Shown here one piece after another: positions 8,722 through 16,924 of a stretch of 64,000 nucleotides of DNA. Source of the DNA: SAR202 cluster bacterium (lineage in GTDB: Bacteria; Chloroflexota; Dehalococcoidia; UBA6926; VFHL01); NCBI GenBank assembly GCA_009392005.1, contig VFHL01000007.1:1-64000 (forward strand). The letters run 5' to 3'. Both the position numbers and the translations under genes were made by a program. Numbering within the stretch: position 1 is the stretch's first letter; each line of letters opens with the position of its first letter. Under the pieces are notes generated by a model. The model saw only the letters and a program-made list of their open reading frames with translations. It was not told where the DNA came from and searched no databases.

Positions 8722-9369
8722 ATGACACAACCTGTAAACGCAAACAGAACATTACCTCAAGTGGGTCGAGTAGCTGTTTTCATTGATGGATCAAATTTAT
8801 ACCACGCCTTGGAAGAAAATTGTGGTAGAACTGATTTGAACTTCTCAAGCTTCGCGGAAAAACTCGCGGGCGAACGACCAATATACCGAACCTATTACTA
8901 CAACGTACGACAGTCAGATCGTAAGCGACCTCGAAATGCGCGAGGATCAAAAGATCAAGAACGTTTCCTGAATGTACTATACGGTACAGAATACCTTGAG
9001 GTACGTCTGGGACGTACACGTGAGCACCAAGGTGTAACGGTCGAAAAAGGGGTTGATATCATGCTTGCAACGGATCTGTTGCAATACGCATGGAAAGACC
9101 ATTACGACACAGGCATCGTCGTAAGCGGTGATGGTGATTTTGCATATGCAATCCAGACGGCAAAGGATATGGGCAAATACATTGAAGTAGCAACTTTCGC
9201 AAGCAACCAATCTCCTGAAATTGCCCAAGTAGCGGACAAGGTGCACACTTTGGACACCGAATTCCTTAATGATCTATGGACAACGCCACCGGAACCCGTA
9301 AAGAAGAGACGTCCCCGTCGAACACCGCGAAGACCGCGGCAGAACACTGAACCGAACACTGTCGATTGA
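8722..9369 (+). CDS. NYN-domain (LabA/PIN-like) putative RNase
   Basis: This 215-residue protein has a NYN (PIN-like) nuclease fold at about residues 15-165, followed by a basic, proline- and arginine-rich tail (KKRRPRRTPRRPRQ). The acidic residues expected to hold the catalytic metal are visible in FIDGSNLY, VEKGVDIMLATD and VVSGDGDF. This pattern is characteristic of the LabA/NicB-like NYN branch, associated with RNA processing or decay. The basic tail probably binds nucleic acid. It is followed 13 bp later by an SbcD-like phosphoesterase in the same direction, so the two may form a small nucleic-acid operon. The cellular target is unknown. Confidence 0.85.
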   Translation: MTQPVNANRTLPQVGRVAVFIDGSNLYHALEENCGRTDLNFSSFAEKLAGERPIYRTYYYNVRQSDRKRPRNARGSKDQERFLNVLYGTEYLEVRLGRTREHQGVTVEKGVDIMLATDLLQYAWKDHYDTGIVVSGDGDFAYAIQTAKDMGKYIEVATFASNQSPEIAQVADKVHTLDTEFLNDLWTTPPEPVKKRRPRRTPRRPRQNTEPNTVD

Positions 9370-9382
9370 AGCGAGAGTACGA

Positions 9383-10108
9383 ATGACGGGTGAAGCCTTA
9401 GTGCGCGTACTGCATACCTCTGACATTCACATTGGCTTACACGAAAAGCTGGAACCCCCTGAAGATCACAAGCCACTTATCGCACTGGAAGCCGTGATTA
9501 ACTATGCGATCGAGACGAAGGTAGATCTGTTATTGATTGCAGGCGATTTTTTTGACAACAATCGGGTGAAAGAACCACTGATAAATGCAGGTATAGAACA
9601 ACTGGGCCGGTTAAACGTACCCACCGTTATTCTCCCTGGCAATCACGACAGCCTGGTTCCGAATTCGATATACCACAAGTCTGACTTCCAACATCGTGCA
9701 GATTTGGTTGAAATCATCACAGAACCTGACGGTGAACGATTTCAGTTTGACCACCTTAATCTCTCCGTATGGGGACGACCACATGTAAGCCATGATGATT
9801 TCTCCCCTCTTACCTCCCCGCCTGCAAAAGGGACCATGAAATGGAATTTTGGCATTGCTCATGGTCATTATGTTCATTCACCGGCCGATTGGGGACGCGC
9901 CTATCCAATACTTCCCAAAGAAATATCTGAAGCTAACCTAGATTATATTGCGTTGGGACACTGGGATATATTCCACGCGATATCACAAGGCCCCGTGCAG
10001 GCTTACTATTCTGGCTCTCCTTTAACTAGCCAATCTTGTGCTCTCATCAAACTAAAAAATGACGCACTTTCTGTGGAAAAAATAGCCTTGAAGTTACCGA
10101 ATGATTAA
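9383..10108 (+). CDS. Metallophosphoesterase, SbcD/Mre11-like
   Basis: This 241-residue calcineurin-like phosphoesterase has the ordered metal-binding motifs SDIHIG (D14, H16), AGDFFD (D55, D58), LPGNHD (N87, H88) and AHGHYV (H160, H162). The last motif of the family, GHxH, reads GHWD (192-195), so one expected metal ligand is aspartate. The N-terminus resembles SbcD-type DNA nucleases, but the protein lacks the C-terminal capping region and no SbcC-like ATPase is nearby. It starts 13 bp after the NYN gene and is likely co-transcribed with it. It could be a nuclease or a small-molecule phosphodiesterase. Confidence 0.82.
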   Translation: MTGEALVRVLHTSDIHIGLHEKLEPPEDHKPLIALEAVINYAIETKVDLLLIAGDFFDNNRVKEPLINAGIEQLGRLNVPTVILPGNHDSLVPNSIYHKSDFQHRADLVEIITEPDGERFQFDHLNLSVWGRPHVSHDDFSPLTSPPAKGTMKWNFGIAHGHYVHSPADWGRAYPILPKEISEANLDYIALGHWDIFHAISQGPVQAYYSGSPLTSQSCALIKLKNDALSVEKIALKLPND

Positions 10109-10130
10109 AGGACAACGCTCGTCTAAGCAC

Positions 10131-10139
10131 TGTTATAAT
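10131..10139 (+). promoter_or_regulatory. Extended -10 promoter of the lipoprotein gene
   Basis: TGTTATAAT is an exact match to the TGnTATAAT extended -10 element. It lies 56 nt before the ATG at 10196 and just after the stop codon of the phosphoesterase gene, so the next gene has its own promoter. No clear -35 box was found. Confidence 0.6.
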
Positions 10140-10195
10140 TAGTTCATTATTGACGGTTAAAAAATCACACGGGACATTAAACAGACAAGTTAAAT

Positions 10196-11380
10196 ATGAA
10201 AAAACAAAAAATTTATCAGAGGAATAACTATTTGGAGTTCACTCCCTATAACAGAAAAAATCTTCTGTGGTTAGGTTTGATTATTCTTGCCACAATTTCG
10301 TGTGCTGCTCCCATCCCAACCCCAATCCCAACAGCGACTGCAACGGTGATTCCTCCTACGCCAACGGCCACTCCAACTCCCATTCCAACGGCCACACCCA
10401 CTCCAACTCCAACGCATACTCCAACACCTACTGCAACACCAACTCCAACTCCAACTCCGACTCCAACTCCGATCCCGCCATCTGTTATTAGAGACAATGT
10501 TGCAAAATCTTTAGTGCAAATCAAAAATGGTAGTGGGCTATCGGGAACTGGAATCATTCTAGATACCGAAGGACATGTCCTTACAAGCTCCAATCTCGTC
10601 AAAACAAATCAAACTGTCACCATAGCTTTCTCTGCGGTACAAAATATACCTGCAAATGTAATTGGCGTTGACGAGATTTCAGGAATCGCGCTAGTAAAGG
10701 TTGAAAGACAGAACCTTACACCCGGAAAATTTGGTTCCTTGACATCGCTAGGTCTTGGAGACGATGTGGAAGCAATTGCTATCACGACTGGTACATTCGG
10801 CAATGCTGTAGCTGAAGTAGGGAAAGATCTTGTATCCAGTATAGAGAGTCCAGATAACGACCCTGCAAAACTTTTCGTAATAACAAATGCCTTCCGCAAC
10901 ACAAATTTTTACGGAGCACCCTTAATCAACCGTAAAGGCGAAATCGTGGCGATCGGCGTCCAAAATCCTCAAACGGAATCAGCAAACATTATCGGCCTAA
11001 CAGCAGATGTCATCCAGAGTAAAGTACCCGATTTGAAAAAAGGCCAGTTTATATACCGGCAATACTCGCCTCCATCAGATGGTAACAGCGCACCACTATG
11101 GCCCAGAACTTACTTGAAAGGATCTGTCACCATAAACGGAACGCCCGCACCCGAGAACACTATCGTATTTGCTCGTGTTGGTAAGTTCGTGAGTAGATGG
11201 ATTACGGTAACTGATGGTAAATACCGTGCTCTCGTTATTGATCCAATGTCATCCACTTCAGTTAATGAACCAATCGTATTCTATATTAATGGATATGTAG
11301 CAGATCAAAAATCAGAGCGGTTTGAAAAAGGGTTCTTCATTACGATTGATGATTTCCCATTGAGTGTGACGACGAATTAA
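10196..11380 (+). CDS. Lipoprotein with Pro/Thr stalk and degenerate trypsin-like (HtrA-type) domain
   Basis: This 394-residue secreted protein starts with a hydrophobic signal and a possible lipidation cysteine (C36 in LATISC), then a Pro/Thr-rich stalk (39-95). Residues 97-280 look like an HtrA/trypsin fold: SGTGIILDTEGHVLTSSNLV, DEISGIALVKV and NFYGAPLINRKGEIVAIG align with the three catalytic blocks. However, His is Asn133, Asp is Gly163 and Ser is Tyr239, so it should not cleave peptides. The C-terminus (about 300-394, LKGSVTINGTPAPENTIVFA onward) resembles a small beta-sandwich adhesion-type domain. It probably sits on the outer face of the membrane as a binding or scaffold protein. The promoter is at 10131-10139. 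Confidence 0.8.
   Translation: MKKQKIYQRNNYLEFTPYNRKNLLWLGLIILATISCAAPIPTPIPTATATVIPPTPTATPTPIPTATPTPTPTHTPTPTATPTPTPTPTPTPIPPSVIRDNVAKSLVQIKNGSGLSGTGIILDTEGHVLTSSNLVKTNQTVTIAFSAVQNIPANVIGVDEISGIALVKVERQNLTPGKFGSLTSLGLGDDVEAIAITTGTFGNAVAEVGKDLVSSIESPDNDPAKLFVITNAFRNTNFYGAPLINRKGEIVAIGVQNPQTESANIIGLTADVIQSKVPDLKKGQFIYRQYSPPSDGNSAPLWPRTYLKGSVTINGTPAPENTIVFARVGKFVSRWITVTDGKYRALVIDPMSSTSVNEPIVFYINGYVADQKSERFEKGFFITIDDFPLSVTTN
10310..10480 (+). repeat. Low-complexity Pro/Thr-coding repeat
   Basis: Degenerate CCAACT-type hexamers in frame encode about 57 residues of alternating Pro and Thr with occasional Ala, Ile and His. The repeat is the extracellular stalk of the surrounding lipoprotein gene and is a likely site of length variation by slippage. 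Confidence 0.9.
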
Positions 11381-11448
11381 AACGCTGCTCTTCAACAAGA
11401 CACAGAAGTAACAGCGCCGATATCCATAAATATGAGAAGGATTACAGC

Positions 11449-12156
11449 GTGGAAAAGAATTCATCGAAGATTAATGGGATCGCATTACCACTCAACGAAC
11501 TCCAGGACGAGTTGCAACGTTCACAACCACAAACCTTGAATGGCGATCCTATCAATATCTTGCGGGATTTGCCAAAAGGGACCGGGTTTGTGCTGCGTTT
11601 TTCTTTAAATGAAAGGGACCAAATGGCGAGGATTAGGCGCTCTTTTACTGAAGCGGCCACTAAACTTCGAATCCAAGATACGAGTCGCGGCCTCCTCATG
11701 ACAAGCTCGAGGGTGGAAGCAGATGTCATTAGCCTGTACGCATGGTTTACTGGAGATGATATTCAAGAACAAATAGAAACAACTCACGAAGAGTTAACTG
11801 AACAAGACGCTAATGGAGGGTCAAGTACACCAGACGGAGCCACGACTTCCCATGAGCAACCATTGACCCTTGCAGCAGCCGAACTAGGTGTATCAGTAAA
11901 AACCATCCGGCGCGCGATCAAATCAGGTCGCTTACCTGCTCGTCTGATACCCGGACCACATGGCCCGGAATACAGAGTGGATGTTAGACACATGCTTGCC
12001 AACTCTTCATCAAATCAACAAATAAAACATGCCAGCCCTGATACCAAACGTAGGGCGACAAAAGACAAATCACAGCCAAAAGAGTCAGAAGAAATTGCTC
12101 TTCTTTCCCAAAGGATCAATGAGCTCGAAGATAAAATAAACAGGATTTCTCAGTAA
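11449..12156 (+). CDS. Helix-turn-helix protein of unknown function
   Basis: This 235-residue protein starts at GTG 11449 behind GAGAAGG. Residues about 1-110 form a mixed region with no recognised fold (LRDLPKGTGFVLRF, SSRVEADVISLYAWF). Residues about 143-185 (LAAAELGVSVKTIRRAIKSG, then a PEYRVD beta-wing) form a MerR/excisionase-type winged helix. A lysine-rich linker and a short C-terminal coiled coil (ALLSQRINELEDKI) end the protein. It probably binds DNA as a dimer. No phage or integrase gene is near, so an excisionase role is unlikely. It follows the lipoprotein gene by 68 bp and could regulate it; this is inference only. Confidence 0.7.
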   Translation: MEKNSSKINGIALPLNELQDELQRSQPQTLNGDPINILRDLPKGTGFVLRFSLNERDQMARIRRSFTEAATKLRIQDTSRGLLMTSSRVEADVISLYAWFTGDDIQEQIETTHEELTEQDANGGSSTPDGATTSHEQPLTLAAAELGVSVKTIRRAIKSGRLPARLIPGPHGPEYRVDVRHMLANSSSNQQIKHASPDTKRRATKDKSQPKESEEIALLSQRINELEDKINRISQ

Positions 12157-12228
12157 CCGCCGTTAACCCGTAACAATTTTCGCAGATCAAGCTTACCACA
12201 ATGCGACAAAATCTCGCCAGTTGATTCC

Positions 12229-12257
12229 TTGCACTCAATAAACCCGAGCCCTACAAT
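12229..12257 (+). promoter_or_regulatory. Candidate promoter of the argF-der-plsY-gpsA cluster
   Basis: TTGCAC (12229-12234) and TACAAT (12252-12257) are separated by 17 bp, about 50 nt before the argF start. The -10 box matches five of six consensus bases but the -35 only three. Confidence 0.4.
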
Positions 12258-12309
12258 GCAATCTCACTAATGATCAAATAAATAGAATTTAGAACGAAAG
12301 CAACATCTG

Positions 12310-13230
12310 ATGGACAATTTATTACGGATCGCGGATATCACGGTAGAAGATGTCTCCCAGATTCTCGGAACAGCTAAAAGAATGAAGGCAAAAACACTCA
12401 CCCAAACGGTAGAGGGCAAAACGATTGCTCTTTTGTTTGAAAAGCCATCACTCCGAACCCGCGTTAGCTTCGAGGTAGCAATGAATCGGCTAGATGGAAA
12501 TACAATCAATCTAACTCCACAAGAAATTGGATTAAACGGTCGAGAACCACTTGAGGATATCGCTCGTGTCTTAGATCGTTATGTCGACGGAATTGTGCTA
12601 CGAACGTTCGAGCAAGAAACCATCGACGTAATGGCAAAACATACGAAGGCCCCAGTGATAAATGCGCTATCTGATATTGAACATCCCTGTCAAGCGCTGG
12701 CAGATTTATTAACCATCACCGAGTACAAAAAAGACCTTAGCAAGATAACAATAGCCTTCATAGGCGATGGCAACAATGTTTCCACTAGTCTCGCATTAGC
12801 ATGCTCTCTGGTAGGAGCATCGTTCCGTATTGCCTGCCCCACCGATTACCAGTTAACCGAAAATATAGTTGCTCAAGTTAATCGCAACATTTCGCTTTAT
12901 GGTGGCGCTTTCGAGCAACTGACAGACCCAACTTTGGCGGTTGAAGGTGCGGACGTCATTTACACCGATGTATGGGTCAGTATGGGGCAAGATGAAGCAC
13001 GAGACACACGCATAAAGGCTTTTCAAGGATACCAAGTGACCGAAAAATTAATTGGACACGCAAAAAAGGATGCGATTTTTATGCACGATCTTCCTGCACA
13101 CAGAGGGGAAGAAATAAGTGAAAATATTTTGGATCATCCGCAATCTGTCGTGTTTGATCAAGCAGAAAATCGCTTACACGCGCAGCAAGCTGTCTTAGCC
13201 ATGCTTTTACAAGCTGCAAATAAAGTTTAG
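12310..13230 (+). CDS. argF: Ornithine carbamoyltransferase
   Basis: This 306-residue enzyme condenses ornithine and carbamoyl phosphate to citrulline in arginine synthesis. The carbamoyl-phosphate site KPSLRTRVSFE (45-55) and HPCQALADLLT (125-135) are present, with the second-domain FIGDGNNVSTSL and TDVWVSMGQ blocks. The ornithine-side motif normally written HCLPAHRG reads HDLPAHRG here (259-266), so the cysteine is aspartate. The rest of the motif is intact, and SMGQ also supports ornithine over aspartate as substrate. No other arginine gene is in the window; the gene leads a housekeeping cluster with der 9 bp downstream. Confidence 0.93.
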   Translation: MDNLLRIADITVEDVSQILGTAKRMKAKTLTQTVEGKTIALLFEKPSLRTRVSFEVAMNRLDGNTINLTPQEIGLNGREPLEDIARVLDRYVDGIVLRTFEQETIDVMAKHTKAPVINALSDIEHPCQALADLLTITEYKKDLSKITIAFIGDGNNVSTSLALACSLVGASFRIACPTDYQLTENIVAQVNRNISLYGGAFEQLTDPTLAVEGADVIYTDVWVSMGQDEARDTRIKAFQGYQVTEKLIGHAKKDAIFMHDLPAHRGEEISENILDHPQSVVFDQAENRLHAQQAVLAMLLQAANKV

Positions 13231-13239
13231 ATTTACCTC

Positions 13240-14562
13240 ATGAATCTTCCAGTAGTTGCCATAGTCGGACGCCCTAATGTAGGAAAATCCAGCCTATTTA
13301 ACCGCCTTGTGAGAAATCGCGTCGCTATTGTCACAGATGAACCCGGAACAACTAGAGATCGTATCGCAGTAGAAGTGACTGAAGGGGACGCTCGATTCCT
13401 GCTTGTTGATACAGGCGGGTTAGAATTCGACCCTGAAACCGATATTAGACTTGGGATTCGAGCCCAGGTAGATGCTGCTCTTGATGCCGCCGATGCAATC
13501 ATCTTTCTGTGCGACATCATGGAAGGTGTGATCGTTGGAGACCAAGAAATCGCCCAAATACTTCGTGAAAGTAAAAAACCCGTATTAATTGCCGTAAATA
13601 AGGTTGATAATAACGAAAGAGAATACCAGGCAGCAGAATTTTACACACTTGGGATGGACGAGCCACTTCTTATTAGCGCTCACCATGGTAGAGGCGTAGC
13701 CGAACTAATCGAATGGATCGTAGGCACAATACCTATTTTGCCGTCTGATGATGCAGAATCAATGATTCGCGTTTCGATCATAGGAAGACCGAATGTAGGA
13801 AAATCAGCGTTATTGAATGCGATTCTTGGAGAAGAACGAGTCGTGGTTAGCAATGTCCCTGGTACAACTCGAGACGCAATCGACACAGAAATTGAATACG
13901 AAGAAAACACTTTGTTGCTTATCGATACCGCGGGAATCCGTAGACGCGGCAGTGTACAGCGTGGAGTGGAGCAATTCAGCGTATTACGATCTCTTTCTGC
14001 TATAAACAGAGCTGATATCGCAATCTTGGTGATAGACGCAACGGAACCTCTACCTGCTCAAGACCTTCACATAGCAGGATACGCGCAAGATGGAACGAAA
14101 GGTTTAATAGTCGTCGTCAACAAGTGGGACTTAGTCGATCCTGAAAAAACCAATGCTGTTGATATATCACAATTTCTCCGTTCTCGTATTAAGTTTTTCA
14201 CTGGTTTCCCCATCGTTTTTACCTCGGCGCTCGAAAAAGAAGGCATAGATCTCGTACTCGAAGCAATTCTCAAGATTCACGCTGAACGCCAAATCCGCGT
14301 ATCCACCTCACAATTGAATCGTGTTCTTGCACGCGCAGCCGCGGAACATCTACCTCCTCTGGTAAAAGGACGGCGCCTTAGTGTCTATTATGGAACGCAG
14401 GCAGATGTGAACCCGCCCACGTTCGTGCTTTTTGTGAATGACCCCAGTCGCATGCATTTTTCTTATCGCAGATTCTTAGAAAATACTCTCCGACGTGAAT
14501 TTGGATTCGATGGAACTGCAATCGAAATAAAATTGAGGTCGCGTTCACAGGATGGAGCATGA
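13240..14562 (+). CDS. der: Ribosome biogenesis GTPase Der (EngA)
   Basis: This 440-residue tandem-GTPase protein is essential for maturation of the 50S subunit. The first G domain shows GRPNVGKSSLFNRL (P-loop), DTGG and NKVD; the second shows GRPNVGKSALLNAI, DTAGI and NKWD. A KH-like C-terminal domain follows (about 355-440, ending in the FEGTxI-like FDGTAIEIKLRSR). The length is normal for the family. It starts 9 bp after argF and its stop overlaps the plsY start (ATGA), so translation is probably coupled. Confidence 0.97.
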   Translation: MNLPVVAIVGRPNVGKSSLFNRLVRNRVAIVTDEPGTTRDRIAVEVTEGDARFLLVDTGGLEFDPETDIRLGIRAQVDAALDAADAIIFLCDIMEGVIVGDQEIAQILRESKKPVLIAVNKVDNNEREYQAAEFYTLGMDEPLLISAHHGRGVAELIEWIVGTIPILPSDDAESMIRVSIIGRPNVGKSALLNAILGEERVVVSNVPGTTRDAIDTEIEYEENTLLLIDTAGIRRRGSVQRGVEQFSVLRSLSAINRADIAILVIDATEPLPAQDLHIAGYAQDGTKGLIVVVNKWDLVDPEKTNAVDISQFLRSRIKFFTGFPIVFTSALEKEGIDLVLEAILKIHAERQIRVSTSQLNRVLARAAAEHLPPLVKGRRLSVYYGTQADVNPPTFVLFVNDPSRMHFSYRRFLENTLRREFGFDGTAIEIKLRSRSQDGA

Positions 14563-15191
14563 TTTCGCTTTTAGGGATAACCGTTTTTGCTTATCTACTG
14601 GGATCGATACCCTCTGGGTTAATCGCAGGAAAACTACGTGGCATAGATATTCGCACCCAAGGTAGCGGAAGCACTGGCTCAACAAATGCGCTCCGTCTAC
14701 TTGGGCCGCGCATAGCGTCCATCGTGCTCGCTGCAGATGTACTCAAAGGAGCCCTTCCAGTGCTTATAGTGGCAAACGAGACAATACCAATATCAAGCAA
14801 TACTCTTGGGGCCCAATATCCTGCCATGGCAGCTACTTCGGGCCTTGCAGCAATTGCTGGACACAATTGGCCCATTTTCGCTAAATTTAGAGGAGGACGA
14901 GGCGTTGCACCTGCATTAGGTGCAGCCCTAGTAATGACCCCCCTCGGCGCCCTAGCAGGACTAGCTTTATGGGGTGTATTCGTAGGTATCTGGCGATACG
15001 TATCTTTAGCATCGCTAACCGCTGTCATGTTTACAGGTGGATTAATGGTCATTAATTTTTCTAGGAATACCGTATTATGGCCATACGCCGTATTCGGGGG
15101 TGTAACAATTTTAGTTGTCCTATACCAACATAAAGAAAACATAAAACGTTTAATTCAAAAAAAAGAACCGCGTCTTGGAGAGAATCGATAA
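14559..15191 (+). CDS. plsY: Glycerol-3-phosphate acyltransferase PlsY
   Basis: This 210-residue polytopic membrane protein transfers acyl groups from acyl-phosphate to glycerol-3-phosphate, the first step of phospholipid synthesis. The three PlsY motifs are visible: LLGSIPSGLIAGKLRGIDIR near the N-terminus, GSGSTGSTNALR (the usual N in GSGNxGxTN is S), and GHNWPIFAKFRGGRGVA in the middle. About five to six hydrophobic segments are present. The ATG overlaps the der stop codon by 4 bp. The next gene, gpsA, makes the glycerol-3-phosphate substrate, so the pairing is functional. Confidence 0.95.
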   Translation: MISLLGITVFAYLLGSIPSGLIAGKLRGIDIRTQGSGSTGSTNALRLLGPRIASIVLAADVLKGALPVLIVANETIPISSNTLGAQYPAMAATSGLAAIAGHNWPIFAKFRGGRGVAPALGAALVMTPLGALAGLALWGVFVGIWRYVSLASLTAVMFTGGLMVINFSRNTVLWPYAVFGGVTILVVLYQHKENIKRLIQKKEPRLGENR

Positions 15192-15192
15192 A

Positions 15193-16203
15193 TTGAGAAT
15201 CTCTATTGTCGGAACTACAAGTTGGGGCACCACTCTAGGTTTATTATTGAGTAGAGCTGGAAACAACATCACCCTAATCGCCAGAACAGAAATCGAAGTG
15301 GACAAAATTCTTGCTGAAGGCGAAAACAGTCGTTTCTTGCCGGGCTATAAATTCCCCTCTCATTTGCACATCTCTTCCATTGAAAAGCACACCATCGAAA
15401 ACTCCAATCTCATAATCTTTGCAGTTCCTTCGGGAAGTTTGCGCGACAACGCACGTAAATTGAAGGATTGGGTTTCACCCAAAACAATTATTGTGATTGC
15501 AACAAAAGGCTTGGAAGCATCTACAGGCAATTTTATGAGTGACATAATCGACCAAGAATTGAATCTTGAAAATCCATCTCAAGTTTGCATATTATCTGGG
15601 CCAAATTTGTCGCGAGAAATTGCCGAAGGATTGCCAACTTCCACTGTGATTTCTTCTACCTCGAGTGCGAACGCAAAGATTGTACAAGATGCGTTGGCAT
15701 CCGATAAATTCAGAACATATGTCAATTCGGACGTGATTGGAACACAATTGGGTGGTGCAATGAAAAATGTAGTGGCAATTGTAGCTGGAATAGCGGACGG
15801 TCTAGATCTAGGTGACAATGCGAAGGCGGGTGTCATTTCGCGTGCGATGGCAGAAATTGTCAGATTAGGAACCGCACTCGGAGCGAATCCATCAACTTTT
15901 TCTGGTCTGGCTGGACTTGGTGACTTGATGGCAACCTCCTACAGTCGATTAAGTCGCAACCGGTACTTCGGAGAGCAGCTAGGAAAAGGGCAAAGCCCAG
16001 AAACAATTCTAGCGAACATGCAAAATGTCGTAGAAGGCATTGATACAACGAAAGCGGTCTTACTTCTAGCACAAAAGCTTGAAGTGGAAATGCCTATCGC
16101 CAAGAATTTGGGACACATATTGTGGGATAACATGAAGCCACTGGATGTGGTAGAGACATTAATGTCTCGTCCCACTACTAGTGAAACCAAAACTGCCAAT
16201 TGA
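15193..16203 (+). CDS. gpsA: Glycerol-3-phosphate dehydrogenase [NAD(P)+]
   Basis: This 336-residue enzyme reduces dihydroxyacetone phosphate to glycerol-3-phosphate for membrane lipids. The TTG at 15193 is preferred: it follows the plsY stop directly, has GGAGAG about 10 nt upstream, and gives the usual family start (LRISIVGTTSWGTTL). An upstream TTG at 15175 would overlap plsY. The Rossmann motif is GTTSWG instead of the common GAGSWG. The catalytic lysine lies in GGAMKNVVAIVAGIADGL, and NAKAGVISRAMAEI and FSGLAGLGDLMAT are also family signatures. It is coupled to plsY, which uses its product. Confidence 0.95.
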   Translation: MRISIVGTTSWGTTLGLLLSRAGNNITLIARTEIEVDKILAEGENSRFLPGYKFPSHLHISSIEKHTIENSNLIIFAVPSGSLRDNARKLKDWVSPKTIIVIATKGLEASTGNFMSDIIDQELNLENPSQVCILSGPNLSREIAEGLPTSTVISSTSSANAKIVQDALASDKFRTYVNSDVIGTQLGGAMKNVVAIVAGIADGLDLGDNAKAGVISRAMAEIVRLGTALGANPSTFSGLAGLGDLMATSYSRLSRNRYFGEQLGKGQSPETILANMQNVVEGIDTTKAVLLLAQKLEVEMPIAKNLGHILWDNMKPLDVVETLMSRPTTSETKTAN

Positions 16204-16229
16204 GGGAAGTCGTTTACAAGTGAGAATCC

Positions 16230-16913
16230 ATGCCTAATGAAATCAACACGGTGACGATACCAGCAATTTTTGCCGCCTCTTTCTTTATTGGTTTAACCGG
16301 AGCAATAACACCAGGGCCACTTTTAGCAGTAACGATAATTGAAAGTGCGCGCCGAGGGATAAAAAGTGTTCTCTACCTGATATGGGGACATTCGCTTCTC
16401 GAATTAATCGCGATTTTCTTGCTCGTCTTCTCATTGGATTGGATGCAGAAACAATCTCAACTAATCTTCTTCATCAGCATTCCAGGTGGGCTTTACTTAG
16501 TATGGCTTGCATGGAAAACATATAAAACCGCACCCGAAACGACACAAATCTTAACTACTCCAACTAGGAGAGCCAGATCAACCAGAGTACAGACCCATCC
16601 CAGAAGACTGCTCTTCCTTGGCGCAATCATCAGCGTATCAAACCCTTATTGGGGGATATGGTGGGTTACCGCAGGTGCCAACCAAATTAACATTGCAATC
16701 GAAGCAGGAATAATCGGTATAACTAGCTTTTGGTTGGGACACATCTTGGCTGACTTTGGATGGTACGGAGCTATAGGGCTATCATTATCACAAGGCAGAT
16801 CGTTAATGAGTGAACGCACCTATATTGGTCTCTTGAGAGGCGCAGCAGCGCTGCTTGGATTTCTTGGAGTAATGTTCATCTTATTAGGATTAAGAATGGC
16901 CTTAGGAAACTAG
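16230..16913 (+). CDS. LysE/RhtB family exporter
   Basis: This 227-residue membrane protein has about six hydrophobic segments and the family's N-terminal signature GLTGAITPGPLLAVTI (about 22-37). The conserved N-P of the middle helix appears as ISVSNPYWGIWW. LysE/RhtB proteins export amino acids such as lysine, homoserine or threonine. A charged loop (about 110-128, rich in Thr and Arg) separates the two halves. It follows gpsA by 26 bp and converges on the HAD gene at 16925. The substrate is not predictable. Confidence 0.88.
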   Translation: MPNEINTVTIPAIFAASFFIGLTGAITPGPLLAVTIIESARRGIKSVLYLIWGHSLLELIAIFLLVFSLDWMQKQSQLIFFISIPGGLYLVWLAWKTYKTAPETTQILTTPTRRARSTRVQTHPRRLLFLGAIISVSNPYWGIWWVTAGANQINIAIEAGIIGITSFWLGHILADFGWYGAIGLSLSQGRSLMSERTYIGLLRGAAALLGFLGVMFILLGLRMALGN

Positions 16914-16924
16914 CAGTAAGTGAT

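Noticed and set aside
8246-8786. Plus-strand frames across tRNA-Leu(TAA)
   Set aside because: They translate the tRNA itself and have no ribosome site or protein-like composition.
10310-10480. Possible CRISPR-like or VNTR array
   Set aside because: The repeat is in-frame low-complexity Pro/Thr coding sequence without spacers.
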